From Mycolicibacterium komanii (GTDB lineage Bacteria; Actinomycetota; Actinomycetes; Mycobacteriales; Mycobacteriaceae), in the NCBI RefSeq assembly GCF_001050035.1, contig NZ_CVTA01000022.1, positions 186,001 to 250,000 of the forward strand: a DNA stretch of 64,000 bases. The letters are read 5' to 3'. Of this stretch, positions 7,973-15,917 are shown piece by piece. The notes beneath the pieces were generated by a model that was not told where the DNA came from, did not search any database, and saw only the letters and a program-made list of their open reading frames with translations. Numbering within the stretch: the stretch's first letter is position 1; each line of letters begins with the position of its first letter. The translations under genes were made by a program, and so were the position numbers.

Positions 7973-9187
7973 ATGGACGGCCGCGACCTACTTGCGGACC
8001 GCTACGAACCACGAGGTGTACTCGGTCGCGGCGGGATGGCCGAGGTCCGCGACGGTTGGGACACCCGGCTTCATCGGCCGGTGGCGATCAAGCTGATGTA
8101 TCCGGCTTTCAACGCCGACGCCGACATGCGGCGGCGGTTCGAGGAAGAAGCCCGCGCCGCCGCGGCCCTGAACCACCCGAACATCGTGGCGGTGCACGAC
8201 TCCGGCGAGCACGACGGCAGCCCGTTCATCGTCATGGAACGCCTACCCGGGCGGACGCTCCAGGACGACATCAACGCCGGGCCGATGCCGCCGCAGCGCG
8301 TCCGCACCATGCTGCAGGACGTGCTCGGCGCGCTGTCCTGCGCGCATGCGGCCGGCATCGTCCATCGCGACATCAAGCCGGGAAACGTGCTGATCGCCCC
8401 GAACAGCGGCGCGATGAAGGTCGCCGACTTCGGCATCGCCAAGACCGCCGGCTCGGCGCTGACCGCCACGGGGCAGATCGTCGGCACGATGGCCTATATG
8501 AGTCCGGAGCGGGTCACCGGGGCGCCGGCATCGGTGGCCGACGACCTCTACGCGGTCGGGGTGATGGGTTATGAGGCGCTGATGGGTCGGCGGCCGTTCC
8601 CCCAGGAGAACCCCGCGGCGCTGCTGCGTGCCATCCTCGACGCGCCGCCGCCTCCGATCAGCGCGATACGGCCGGACGTCGACCCCGCACTGGCCGCGAC
8701 GATCGACCGGGCCATGGCCCGCGATGTGACCCAACGATTCGGTAGCGCCGACCACATGCTGGCCGCGCTGCGCGGCGCCCCCTCCGCGCTGCTGATGGGA
8801 CCGGCACCCGCAGCGTCGTCGCGACCGGCGACCAAGGTCCTCGCCGAACCGCTGGCTCCCTCGGCCAACTACTTCGTCGCTCCGGCGCCGCGGCGTCGCC
8901 CGATGAGCCGCGAGCGCAAGCTGCTTCTGGCCGCTGCGGGGTTGGTCGCGGTCGTCGTCGCCGGCCTCGCGCTGGCGCTGGACCCGTCGTCGAGCACACC
9001 GCCGCCGCAGCAGGTCAGCACGAGCACACCGGCACAGCCACCGCCACCGCCCCCGACCACCGCCGCACCGCCACCGCCGAGCGCGGCACCGGTCGTCGAG
9101 CAGCCGAAACCCCCCAAGCCGCCGAAGCCGCCCAAGAAGGGCAACGGCCACGGCAACGGGAACGGGAACGGAAAGAAGCGCCCCTGA
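7973..9187 (+). CDS. membrane Ser/Thr protein kinase without extracytoplasmic sensor domain
   Basis: 404 residues. A complete Hanks-type kinase domain spans about residues 10-270: glycine loop L-G-R-G-G-M, Lys40, H-R-D-I-K-P-G-N with Asp133, and D-F-G at 152-154. The activation loop is rich in Ser/Thr and is followed by G-T-M-A-Y-M-S-P-E-R. A juxtamembrane linker leads to one transmembrane helix at about 317-336. The outer part is a 68-residue low-complexity tail: Thr/Pro-rich, then K-P-P repeats, then Gly-Asn and Lys. No PASTA, NHL or PknH-type sensor is present. The ATG at 7973 begins M-D-G-R-D; an upstream in-frame TTG would add 11 unlikely residues. The basic proline-rich tail may bind peptidoglycan or anionic lipid, which is inference. 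It is not a clear orthologue of PknA-PknL. Confidence 0.88.
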   Translation: MDGRDLLADRYEPRGVLGRGGMAEVRDGWDTRLHRPVAIKLMYPAFNADADMRRRFEEEARAAAALNHPNIVAVHDSGEHDGSPFIVMERLPGRTLQDDINAGPMPPQRVRTMLQDVLGALSCAHAAGIVHRDIKPGNVLIAPNSGAMKVADFGIAKTAGSALTATGQIVGTMAYMSPERVTGAPASVADDLYAVGVMGYEALMGRRPFPQENPAALLRAILDAPPPPISAIRPDVDPALAATIDRAMARDVTQRFGSADHMLAALRGAPSALLMGPAPAASSRPATKVLAEPLAPSANYFVAPAPRRRPMSRERKLLLAAAGLVAVVVAGLALALDPSSSTPPPQQVSTSTPAQPPPPPPTTAAPPPPSAAPVVEQPKPPKPPKPPKKGNGHGNGNGNGKKRP

Positions 9188-9247
9188 GCTCCGGCGGCAG
9201 CGCTGCGGCCCGCATGAAGCTATCGGCGGGCCGTTACGATCAGCCGC

Positions 9248-10021
9248 GTGAGTGACAACACTGAACCAGTCGTCCTGGTCGAACAGCGCGATCGCATCCT
9301 GATCATCACCATCAACCGGCCGCAGGCCAAGAACGCGGTGAACGCCGACGTCAGCCGTGGCCTCGCCGACGCCATGGACCGTCTCGACGGTGATGCCGGC
9401 CTGTCGGTGGGCATCCTGACCGGCGCCGGTGGCTCGTTCAGCGCGGGCATGGACCTCAAGGCTTTCGCGCGCGGCGAGAACGTGGCGATCGAGGGCCGCG
9501 GCCTGGGCTTCACCGAGCGCCCGCCCGCCAAGCCGCTCATTGCCGCCGTGGAGGGCTACTGCCTCGCGGGCGGCTGCGAGCTGGCGTTGGCCACCGACCT
9601 GATCGTCGCGTCGAAGGAATCCGCGTTCGGCATCCCCGAGGTCAAGCGCGGCCTGGTCGCCGGCGGCGGCGGACTGCTGCGGTTGCCGCAGCGGCTCCCG
9701 TACGGCCTCGCGATGGAGCTCGCCCTGACCGGCGAGAGCCTGACGGCGCAGCGCGCCCACGACCTCGGCATGGTCAACGTCCTCGCTGAACCGGGACAGG
9801 CGCTGGAGGCTGCGATCGCGTTCGCCGAGAAGATCACCGCCAACGGTCCGCTCGCGGTCGCGGCGACCAAGCGGATCATCGTCGAATCGCGCGACTGGAA
9901 CTCCCAGGAGATGTGGAAGAAGCAGGTCGAGATCTTCGGGCCGGTCTTCATGTCCAACGACGCCAAGGAAGGCGCGATCGCGTTCGCCGAGAAGCGGGCG
10001 CCGAAGTGGACCGGGACCTAA
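9248..10021 (+). CDS. echA1: enoyl-CoA hydratase/isomerase family protein EchA1
   Basis: 257 residues, full length for a crotonase. The oxyanion-hole segments are S-F-S-A-G-M-D-L-K (about residues 62-70) and A-G-G-C-E-L-A-L-A-T-D (about 108-118). A catalytic Glu is present in F-G-I-P-E-V-K-R-G. The family hydrates trans-2-enoyl-CoA in beta-oxidation. Length and order relative to lipC and the aldehyde dehydrogenase agree with Rv0222 (EchA1). The start is GTG at 9248. It follows the kinase gene by 60 bases with no obvious terminator between them. The exact acyl chain is unknown. Confidence 0.85.
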   Translation: MSDNTEPVVLVEQRDRILIITINRPQAKNAVNADVSRGLADAMDRLDGDAGLSVGILTGAGGSFSAGMDLKAFARGENVAIEGRGLGFTERPPAKPLIAAVEGYCLAGGCELALATDLIVASKESAFGIPEVKRGLVAGGGGLLRLPQRLPYGLAMELALTGESLTAQRAHDLGMVNVLAEPGQALEAAIAFAEKITANGPLAVAATKRIIVESRDWNSQEMWKKQVEIFGPVFMSNDAKEGAIAFAEKRAPKWTGT

Positions 10022-10071
10022 GGGGTTTCGTCAAAGGGTTTTGTCGCCGCCGCCCGGGGCAACCGTAAGGC

Positions 10072-10278
10072 GTGGAAACGTTGTCCCGAGCGCGGCGCGC
10101 GCAGAAACGCATCTTCAAGGTGCAGCGGCGATTGTGGTTGTTGCAGGTTGCGATGTGGCCGACTTTGGCGCTCGCAGGCATCGGAGCGGTCGCCGCGGTG
10201 GTCGTCCGGTACCGCGGACGCGCCGACGGGCCGGGGACAGCGGTCCCCTCGCCGACCGACGGCCTACCTCACCTTTAA
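10072..10278 (+). CDS. small single-pass membrane protein
   Basis: 68 residues. The N-terminal 25 are strongly basic (R-A-R-R-A-Q-K-R and related). One hydrophobic helix follows at about residues 25-46, then a short polar tail ending in proline-rich sequence. This topology suggests a cytoplasmic N-terminus and one membrane anchor. The start is GTG at 10072. The stop lies 12 bases before the next ATG, inside the ribosome-binding region of that gene, so the two are probably one unit. I do not recognise a family. Support is the membrane-type composition and the tight spacing, so it could still be spurious. Confidence 0.5.
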   Translation: METLSRARRAQKRIFKVQRRLWLLQVAMWPTLALAGIGAVAAVVVRYRGRADGPGTAVPSPTDGLPHL

Positions 10279-10289
10279 GGAGACAGCGC

Positions 10290-10625
10290 ATGGCGCAGAG
10301 CGACGACCTGCCGATCACCGACTACGACCAGCTGCCGCTGACCGAGTTGCGTCACCGCATCCGCGCGCTCGACGAACCCCAACTGCGCGCGGTGTTCGAC
10401 CACGAGACCGCGCACGGCAACCGCATCCCGGTCCTCGAGGTGCTCCATGCGCGGCTCAAGGAGTTGACGCACGGCGCTGAGCCGTCGTCCGGTGATCCGA
10501 ACAACGCGCCCGAGGTCAGTGGCGCGGCGGGCGGTTCGCCCGTGCAGGAGTCGACGGCGGTGCAGGCCAACACCCCGCTGCGGCACGGTGTCGCAAACCA
10601 GACGCCCGCGCGCGGCAAGCCCTAG
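10290..10625 (+). CDS. hypothetical protein with short helical D-Y-D/L-P motif domain
   Basis: 111 residues. The ATG at 10290 has AAGGAG seven bases upstream, which decides the start; a long upstream extension in the same frame is rejected. Residues 8-62 form a charged amphipathic segment with D-Y-D-Q-L-P, L-R-H-R-I-R-A-L and H-E-T-A-H-G-N-R-I-P-V-L. It resembles a short domain found alone or at the ends of several actinobacterial proteins (I believe DUF8129, from memory). The last 50 residues are disordered, rich in Ala, Gly, Pro and Thr. No catalytic residues are evident. It follows the small membrane protein gene by 11 bases. Function unknown. Confidence 0.75.
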   Translation: MAQSDDLPITDYDQLPLTELRHRIRALDEPQLRAVFDHETAHGNRIPVLEVLHARLKELTHGAEPSSGDPNNAPEVSGAAGGSPVQESTAVQANTPLRHGVANQTPARGKP

Positions 10626-10678
10626 CCGCACCGCCAATCGTTGACCTCAGCGGCCATTCAGGTCGCAAGATGTGAGGC

Positions 10679-11524
10679 ATGACGACGGATGTGCGGGCCG
10701 ATCTGGACGTGGCGGCCTATCTGAACCGGATCGGATACACCGGCTCGAACGAGCCGACGCTGGCCACGCTGCGCGGTTTGGTGGCCGCGCACAATCGGTC
10801 GATCCCCTTCGAGAACCTCGATCCGCTGATGGGCATCCCGGTCGTCGACCTCAGCGCGGGAGCGCTCGCCCGTAAACTCGTTCACCGTCGCCGCGGCGGA
10901 TACTGCTACGAGCACAACGGTTTGATGGGTTACGTGCTCGAGGCACTGGGCTACGACGTTGCGCGCCTCGCGGGCCGGGTGGTGTGGATGAACCAGTCGG
11001 GTGCCCTGCCCGCGCAGACCCATCAGGTGCTGTCGGTACGCGTCCCGGGCGAGGATGGACCGTGGCTGGTCGACGTCGGGTTCGGCGGCCAGACCCTGTC
11101 GTCGCCGATCCGGCTCGAAGCCGGTCCCGTGCAGACCACCCGCCACGAGCCCTACCGGTTGCGGGAGCATGACGACGGATATCTCCTGGAGGCCGAGATC
11201 CGCGGGGAGTGGCAGCCGCTGTACATGTTCGACGCCCGACCGCGACCGCAGATCGACCTTCAGGTCGGAAGTTGGTATGTCTCAACGTTTCCCGAGTCAG
11301 GTTTCGTGACCGGGCTGACGGTTGCGCTGGTCACCGACGACGCGAGGTGGAATCTGCGCGGACGCAATTTGGCCATCCACAGCGGCGGAGGCACCGAACG
11401 GGTCCGCTTCGAGACCGCCGCCGAGGTCCTCACCGAGCTCACCGAACGCTTCGGCATCGATCTGACGGACCTCGGCGACCACCGCGACATCGAGGCCCGC
11501 GTCCACGAGGTCTTGGACAGCTGA
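10679..11524 (+). CDS. nat: arylamine N-acetyltransferase
   Basis: 281 residues, the size of mycobacterial NAT (Rv3566c, 283). The Cys-His-Asp triad is visible: Cys76 in R-R-G-G-Y-C-Y-E, His115 in T-H-Q-V-L and Asp132 in V-D-V-G-F-G. The N-terminal P-F-E-N-L-D motif is also present. The enzyme transfers acetyl or propionyl from CoA to arylamines and hydrazines, including isoniazid. In M. tuberculosis it lies in the cholesterol catabolism operon with HsaC/HsaD, not here, so this may be a second copy or a relocated gene. It stands alone between an unknown small gene and an AraC-type regulator on the same strand. Confidence 0.92.
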   Translation: MTTDVRADLDVAAYLNRIGYTGSNEPTLATLRGLVAAHNRSIPFENLDPLMGIPVVDLSAGALARKLVHRRRGGYCYEHNGLMGYVLEALGYDVARLAGRVVWMNQSGALPAQTHQVLSVRVPGEDGPWLVDVGFGGQTLSSPIRLEAGPVQTTRHEPYRLREHDDGYLLEAEIRGEWQPLYMFDARPRPQIDLQVGSWYVSTFPESGFVTGLTVALVTDDARWNLRGRNLAIHSGGGTERVRFETAAEVLTELTERFGIDLTDLGDHRDIEARVHEVLDS

Positions 11525-11573
11525 ACGCAGCAGAAATTGTCATGTTCTTTCGCGAGAGCCGCGACCATACTCG

Positions 11574-12497
11574 GTGATCGTGAGCCAGCCAGCACGCCGT
11601 GACCGCCTGCGCGAACTGCTCGACGCGGTCGTCGACGCCGACAACACCGGTGTGGACAGCATGGCCCGCAGCAGCCACGCGTCGGAGTTCCACTTCTCGC
11701 GGGAGGTTCGCCGCCTGACCGGGGAGTCGCCCGCCGCGATGCGCCGCCGGATCATGCTCGAGCGCGCCGCCTGGCGCCTGCAGCGCGGCGAACGCGTCGC
11801 CGCCGTCGCGGCCGACGAGGGATGGTCGTCGACCGAGGTGTTCTCCCGCGCCTTCCGGCGCACCTTCGGGGTTCCGCCGTCGAGGGCCGCCGACGTCGCG
11901 TTCCGGGTCGGCGCACCCAACGGTCTGCACTTCCATCCCCCGCAATCGCTGTGGCTCGACAATGCGGGCGACGCAAAGGATCCCGACATCTCTGCACTGA
12001 TGGTGGCGCACGACGTCGCCGACACCGCGTACCTGATCGACCGGGCTACGGCCTTGACGAACGAGCAATGGCGGGAGGCGGTTTCGCCGGGCCAGGTGGT
12101 TCTCGACTGGGATGGACCCGAACCCAGCGTCGGTGCCGTGCTCGGCGCGATCGTCTGGACCAAACAGGTGTGGCTGGCCACGATCGAGGGCCGCGACTTC
12201 CCGGACCACACGCCCACCCAACCCGAGTACGCCGCGGCGGCGGAGCTGGCCGAGCACCATGACGCCGTCGCAAAGCGCTGGGCGGCAATGGTTTCGGAGT
12301 ATGCGGCCGATGGACGCATGGGAGACACCGTCATCGACGCGCTGTGTGATCCGCCGGAGTCGTTCCAGTTGTACGGCATCGTCGCGCACGTGTTGGAGTA
12401 CGCGGCCCACCGGCGCGGGCTGGCCCGCTCGATGCTGACCCACCACGGTGTCGAGACACGCCGGGGCGATCCGCTGGAATGGATGAGGGGCAACTGA
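11574..12497 (+). CDS. AraC-type HTH fused to a DinB/maleylpyruvate-isomerase-like domain
   Basis: 307 residues in two parts. Residues about 8-108 are an AraC-like double helix-turn-helix: F-H-F-S-R-E-V-R-R-L-T-G-E-S-P, then V-F-S-R-A-F-R-R-T-F-G-V-P-P-S. Residues about 145-290 form a four-helix DinB/MDMPI-type fold, with an His pair (A-E-H-H-D) and H-V-L-E-Y-A-A-H-R-R-G near the end as possible metal ligands. In this superfamily the domain is often mycothiol-dependent. The fusion probably makes a regulator that senses a small molecule, which is inference. Start GTG at 11574; a second GTG at 11580 is possible. Two bases separate its stop from the TTG of the next gene, so the two are coupled and may share a function. 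Confidence 0.82.
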   Translation: MIVSQPARRDRLRELLDAVVDADNTGVDSMARSSHASEFHFSREVRRLTGESPAAMRRRIMLERAAWRLQRGERVAAVAADEGWSSTEVFSRAFRRTFGVPPSRAADVAFRVGAPNGLHFHPPQSLWLDNAGDAKDPDISALMVAHDVADTAYLIDRATALTNEQWREAVSPGQVVLDWDGPEPSVGAVLGAIVWTKQVWLATIEGRDFPDHTPTQPEYAAAAELAEHHDAVAKRWAAMVSEYAADGRMGDTVIDALCDPPESFQLYGIVAHVLEYAAHRRGLARSMLTHHGVETRRGDPLEWMRGN

Positions 12498-12498
12498 T

Positions 12499-13020
12499 TT
12501 GGCGACGGTCTACTACACAGCGTCCAGCCTGGACGGCTACATCGTCGACGAGCACGACAGCCTGGACTGGCTGACCTCGCGAGCCATCGACCAGGGCGGA
12601 GCCTTCGGCTACGACGCTTTCATCGCAACGATCGGCGCCGTGGTGATGGGTTCGGCGACCTACGAATGGATCGTGCGCAACCACCCGGGCGACTGGATGT
12701 ACGAGCAGCCGTCCTGGGTGATGACGCGTCGCCCGCACATCGTCGAACAGGGGCACGACGTGCGGACGTTCGACGGTGATGTCGGCGATCTGCACCCGAC
12801 GCTGGTTTCCGCCGCGGCGGGCAAGGACGTGTGGGTGGTCGGGGGAGGCGACGTCGCACGACAATTCGTTTCGGCGGGGCTGATCGACGAGATGATCGTC
12901 AGCTACGCCCCGTGCTCGCTCGGCGCGGGGTCACCCGTGCTGCCGGTCCGTTCGGAATGGACGCTGGTCGAGTCGGCGGTCAACGGGGACTTCGTCTGCG
13001 CCCGCTGGCGGTCGGCCTAG
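12499..13020 (+). CDS. dihydrofolate reductase/RibD C-terminal-like protein
   Basis: 173 residues. It starts Y-Y-T-A-S-S-L-D-G-Y-I and carries W-V-V-G-G-G-D-V-A in the second half, the nucleotide-binding signature of the RibD_C/DHFR-like family that reduces small substrates with NADPH. True DHFR is about this size, but the sequence belongs to the stand-alone RibD_C relatives of unknown substrate. The start is TTG at 12499, supported by GAGGGG overlapping the end of the upstream AraC-fusion gene. Its stop overlaps the stop of the convergent TetR gene by two bases. The operon context suggests that the regulator-DinB protein and this reductase handle one compound. Confidence 0.78.
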   Translation: MATVYYTASSLDGYIVDEHDSLDWLTSRAIDQGGAFGYDAFIATIGAVVMGSATYEWIVRNHPGDWMYEQPSWVMTRRPHIVEQGHDVRTFDGDVGDLHPTLVSAAAGKDVWVVGGGDVARQFVSAGLIDEMIVSYAPCSLGAGSPVLPVRSEWTLVESAVNGDFVCARWRSA

Positions 13021-13631
13021 TTGCGGTCGGGCACTCCGTTGCGCCGGATGAAATCCCGCGACCTGATCAGGAATTCGACCTGCTGGGCCACGTCACGCAG
13101 CGGGTCGACGGAGCGCGTCGAGCGGCACAGCACCACGGCACCTTCCAGCGCCGCGATGCATGTGATGGCGAGGGAGGCCGCGTCGGACTCGTCGAAACCG
13201 TCGGAGACGAATGCCCGTGTCAGCGCGTCCCGCCAATGGCCGAAGATGCTGCCTGCCACCGTCGTCAGCTGAGGCTCGTCGTCGGCCGACCCGATTGCCG
13301 CGGCGACCACGGGACACCCCGCCGCGAATTCGCTTTCGACGAGCAGTTCTTCCCAGAACGCCACAAAGCTGCGGACCAGGTGCATGCCGCCCTTGGCGGC
13401 CGCCTCGTCGATCTCCTTGGTGATCGCCTCACCGGCGAATCGGAGCGCCTCGCGCAGGATCTGGTTGCGGCCATCGGGGAAGTGGTAGTAGACCGATCCG
13501 CGCGGGGCGCCGCTGCGGGTCAGCACCTCGTCGATCGTGACGCCTGCCGCGCCGCGCTCCCGCATGACCTCGGCCGCTGCGATCAGCATGTTGGTGCGCG
13601 TCGATCCGCGCTTGGTTGCGTTCTTGGTCAC
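13017..13631 (-). CDS. TetR-family transcriptional regulator
   Basis: 204 residues from GTG at 13631. The TetR HTH is at about residues 11-57: A-A-E-V-M-R-E-R-G-A-A-G-V-T, then G-A-P-R-G-S-V-Y-Y-H-F-P. The C-terminal half is a helical ligand-binding domain of the TetR_C type with L-V-E-S-E-F-A-A-G-C-P-V. An in-frame TTG at 13703 would add 24 residues, but it has no ribosome site and would overlap a small ORF upstream, so I reject it. The gene points away from the FadE5-like gene at 14056, and two copies of one palindrome lie between them. It is therefore the likely local repressor of itself and that gene. Confidence 0.85.
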   Translation of the reverse strand: MTKNATKRGSTRTNMLIAAAEVMRERGAAGVTIDEVLTRSGAPRGSVYYHFPDGRNQILREALRFAGEAITKEIDEAAAKGGMHLVRSFVAFWEELLVESEFAAGCPVVAAAIGSADDEPQLTTVAGSIFGHWRDALTRAFVSDGFDESDAASLAITCIAALEGAVVLCRSTRSVDPLRDVAQQVEFLIRSRDFIRRNGVPDRN

Positions 13632-13663
13632 GGCGGAAGACAGGTCAACCTCCAATGGAGTGG

Positions 13664-13795
13664 TCAGGCTGCGGGCGTGCGAGGCACTTGCGCCGGACGC
13701 CAATTGAGCGGGCTGAAGCGAAAGACCGGCCGGCCCCGGTCGTGCACCCGATGGGTGAACCGGTATCCGGCGATGTTGACCTCAATGACCCACAT
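13664..13795 (-). CDS. 43-residue small protein ORF upstream of tetR
   Basis: ATG at 13795 is preceded by GGGAGG with six bases between, one of the better ribosome sites of the window. The product starts M-W-V-I-E-V-N-I-A-G-Y-R and contains R-P-V-F-R-F-S-P-L-N-W-R-P: basic, rich in aromatic residues and without a membrane segment. It ends 32 bases before the GTG of the TetR gene on the same strand, so it is probably the first gene of that transcript. The palindrome TTATG-N8-CATAA lies 15 bases upstream. I recognise no family. It could be a regulatory leader or a cofactor peptide. Evidence is the ribosome site, spacing and non-random composition only. Confidence 0.45.
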   Translation of the reverse strand: MWVIEVNIAGYRFTHRVHDRGRPVFRFSPLNWRPAQVPRTPAA

Positions 13796-13810
13796 GGGGT
13801 GCCTCCCTGG

Positions 13811-13828
13811 TTATGACGAAGAGCATAA
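13811..13828. promoter_or_regulatory. putative TetR operator, copy 1
   Basis: Inverted repeat TTATG-N8-CATAA, just upstream of the ribosome site of the 43-codon ORF and the tetR gene. The same pattern occurs again at 13942-13961. The 18-base size and 8-base spacer suit a dimeric TetR protein. Assignment to the adjacent regulator is inferred from position. Confidence 0.5.
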
Positions 13829-13941
13829 AACCCAGAACACACCTAAGCAATTATTGTATTCCACATCACAGTGTTCTCCGTGGTCAGCGCAGGTAGTGGC
13901 ACGTGACTCGACTCCGCTGGGTGGCATCAGAAATTCGACCG

Positions 13942-13961
13942 ATTATGGTTCACAGCATAAT
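13942..13961. promoter_or_regulatory. putative TetR operator, copy 2
   Basis: Perfect six-base arms ATTATG-N8-CATAAT, about 95 bases before the start of the FadE5-like gene. It is the second and better copy of the palindrome at 13811. The surrounding 150 bases are less GC-rich than the genes around them, as expected of a divergent promoter. No gene is seen between 13796 and 14055. Confidence 0.55.
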
Positions 13962-14055
13962 TTTCACGACCGCCACCCGCCTGGCGTGAACTGCAGGTCG
14001 TCGGACGGTCGGACAGCTACGCTACGGCTCGACGCGAGAACGAAAGGCGCTCGTC

Positions 14056-15891
14056 ATGGGCCATTACAGAAGCAACGTGCGGGATCTCGAGTTCAACCTG
14101 TTCGAGGTGCTGGGCCTGGACAAGGCGCTGGCGACCGGTGAGTTCGGCGACCTCGACGGCGATTCGGTGCGGCAGATGCTCGACGAGGCGGCTCGGCAGG
14201 CCGAGGGTCCGCTCGCAGAGTCGTTCGCCGAATCCGACCGCCACCCGCCCACCTTCGACGCGACCACCCACGAGGTGACCCTGCCGGAACCGTTCAAGAA
14301 GTCGTTCCGGGCCTGGCATCAGGGTGAATGGTTCCGCGTCGGGATGGCGGAGGACATCGGCGGGGTGGCGGCGCCCGCCGCGGTCGAATGGGCGATCAAC
14401 GAGTTCGTGCTCGGCGGCAATCCCGCGGTGTTCATCTATCAGGCCGGATCGAAGATGGCCGACATCCTCTACGACATCGGCAACGAAGAGCAGCGGCACT
14501 GGGCCGCGCTGATGGTGGAGCGCGACTGGTGCGCGACGATGGTGCTCACCGAGCCCGACGCGGGTTCCGACGTCGGCGCCGGCCGCACCAAGGCCGTGCA
14601 GCAGCCCGACGGCACATGGCATCTCGACGGGGTGAAGCGGTTCATCACCAACGGCGACACCGGCGACCTGTTCGAGAACATCATGCATCTGGTGCTCGCC
14701 CGACCCGAGGGAGCGGGCCCGGGCACCAAGGGTCTGAGCCTGTTCATCGTGCCGAAGTATCACTTCGACCCGGAGACCGGTGAGCTCGGCGAGCGCAACG
14801 GCGTCTTCGTCACCAACGTCGAGCACAAGATGGGGCTGAAGGTGTCGGCGACCTGCGAGCTCACGTTCGGCCAACACGGCGTGCCCGCCGTCGGGTGGCT
14901 GGTCAACGACTCCCACAATGGCATCGCCCAGATGTTCAAGGTCATCGAATACGCCCGAATGATGGTGGGCACCAAGGCGATCGCCACGTTGTCGACCGGC
15001 TACCTCAATGCGCTGGACTACGCCAAGACGCGGGTGCAGGGCGCGGACATGACGCAGATGACCGACAAGACGGCGCCGCGGGTGACGATCCTGCACCATC
15101 CGGATGTGCGTCGCGCACTGCTGACGCAGAAGTCCTATGCCGAAGGGCTGCGGGCGCTCTACCTCTACACCGCGGCGCACCAGGACCCCGCCGTGGCGCA
15201 GCTCGTGTCGGGCGCCGACGCCGAGATGGCCGGCCGCGTCAACGATCTGCTGCTGCCGATCGTCAAGGGCGTGGGCTCGGAGCGGGCGTACCAGTGCCTG
15301 ACCGAATCGCTGCAGACGTTCGGCGGTTCGGGCTTCCTGCAGGACTATCCGATCGAGCAGTACATCCGCGACGCCAAGATCGACTCGCTCTACGAGGGCA
15401 CCACCGCCATCCAGGCGCAGGACTTCTTCTTCCGCAAGATCGCCCGCGACCAGGGTGCTGCGCTCGCGCACCTGGCCGGGCAGATCCAGGGATTCGTCGG
15501 CAGCGAGACCGCACGACCGGAACTCGCGGACGCGCGGGCCCTGCTGGCCACCGCGTTGCAGGACGTGCAGTCCATGGTCGCGTCGCTGACCGGATATCTG
15601 GTTTCGGCTCAGGAGAATCCGCGCGAGCTGTACCGCATCGGGCTGGGGTCGGTTCCGTTCCTGCTCGCCGTCGGCGATCTGGTCATCGGCTGGTTGTTGT
15701 TGCACCAGGCCGAGATTGCGCTCGCGGCGCTCGACGGCGACATCTCCGACGGCGACCGCGCCTTCTATACCGGCAAGATCGCCGCGGCGAACTTCTTCGC
15801 CAAGCACATGCTGCCGCTGTTGACTGCGCAGCGCGGCATCATCGAGACCATCGGCCTCGAGGTCATGGGCGTCCCCGAAGCCGCGTTTTAG
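14056..15891 (+). CDS. FadE5-like acyl-CoA dehydrogenase (paralogue 1)
   Basis: 611 residues, exactly the length of the FadE5 encoded at 41886-43721 and strongly similar to it throughout. Both begin with H-Y-(R/K)-S-N-V-R-D and carry [13 protein letters not shown]. The FAD/substrate loop [12 protein letters not shown] is intact. The expected catalytic base is Glu447 (L-Y-E-G-T-T-A-I-Q), the same position as in the other copy and in the known FadE5 structure. The long C-terminal helical extension is typical of this broad-chain-length family. GAAAGG precedes the ATG at 14056. Two palindromes and a divergent tetR gene upstream suggest an inducible copy, whereas the second copy sits in the conserved beta-oxidation group. 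Confidence 0.9.
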   Translation: MGHYRSNVRDLEFNLFEVLGLDKALATGEFGDLDGDSVRQMLDEAARQAEGPLAESFAESDRHPPTFDATTHEVTLPEPFKKSFRAWHQGEWFRVGMAEDIGGVAAPAAVEWAINEFVLGGNPAVFIYQAGSKMADILYDIGNEEQRHWAALMVERDWCATMVLTEPDAGSDVGAGRTKAVQQPDGTWHLDGVKRFITNGDTGDLFENIMHLVLARPEGAGPGTKGLSLFIVPKYHFDPETGELGERNGVFVTNVEHKMGLKVSATCELTFGQHGVPAVGWLVNDSHNGIAQMFKVIEYARMMVGTKAIATLSTGYLNALDYAKTRVQGADMTQMTDKTAPRVTILHHPDVRRALLTQKSYAEGLRALYLYTAAHQDPAVAQLVSGADAEMAGRVNDLLLPIVKGVGSERAYQCLTESLQTFGGSGFLQDYPIEQYIRDAKIDSLYEGTTAIQAQDFFFRKIARDQGAALAHLAGQIQGFVGSETARPELADARALLATALQDVQSMVASLTGYLVSAQENPRELYRIGLGSVPFLLAVGDLVIGWLLLHQAEIALAALDGDISDGDRAFYTGKIAAANFFAKHMLPLLTAQRGIIETIGLEVMGVPEAAF

Positions 15892-15917
15892 AACGGCTGC
15901 TCGCGGAAGGACCGGCG

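Noticed and set aside
9110..9185. GC-rich microsatellite at the end of the kinase gene
   Set aside because: The repeats are codons of the K-P-P and G-N tail, so they are part of the protein rather than a separate repeat.
12831..14141. Long forward frame over the tetR region
   Set aside because: Antisense to tetR and reading through the promoter region and the small ORF; composition is shadow-like.
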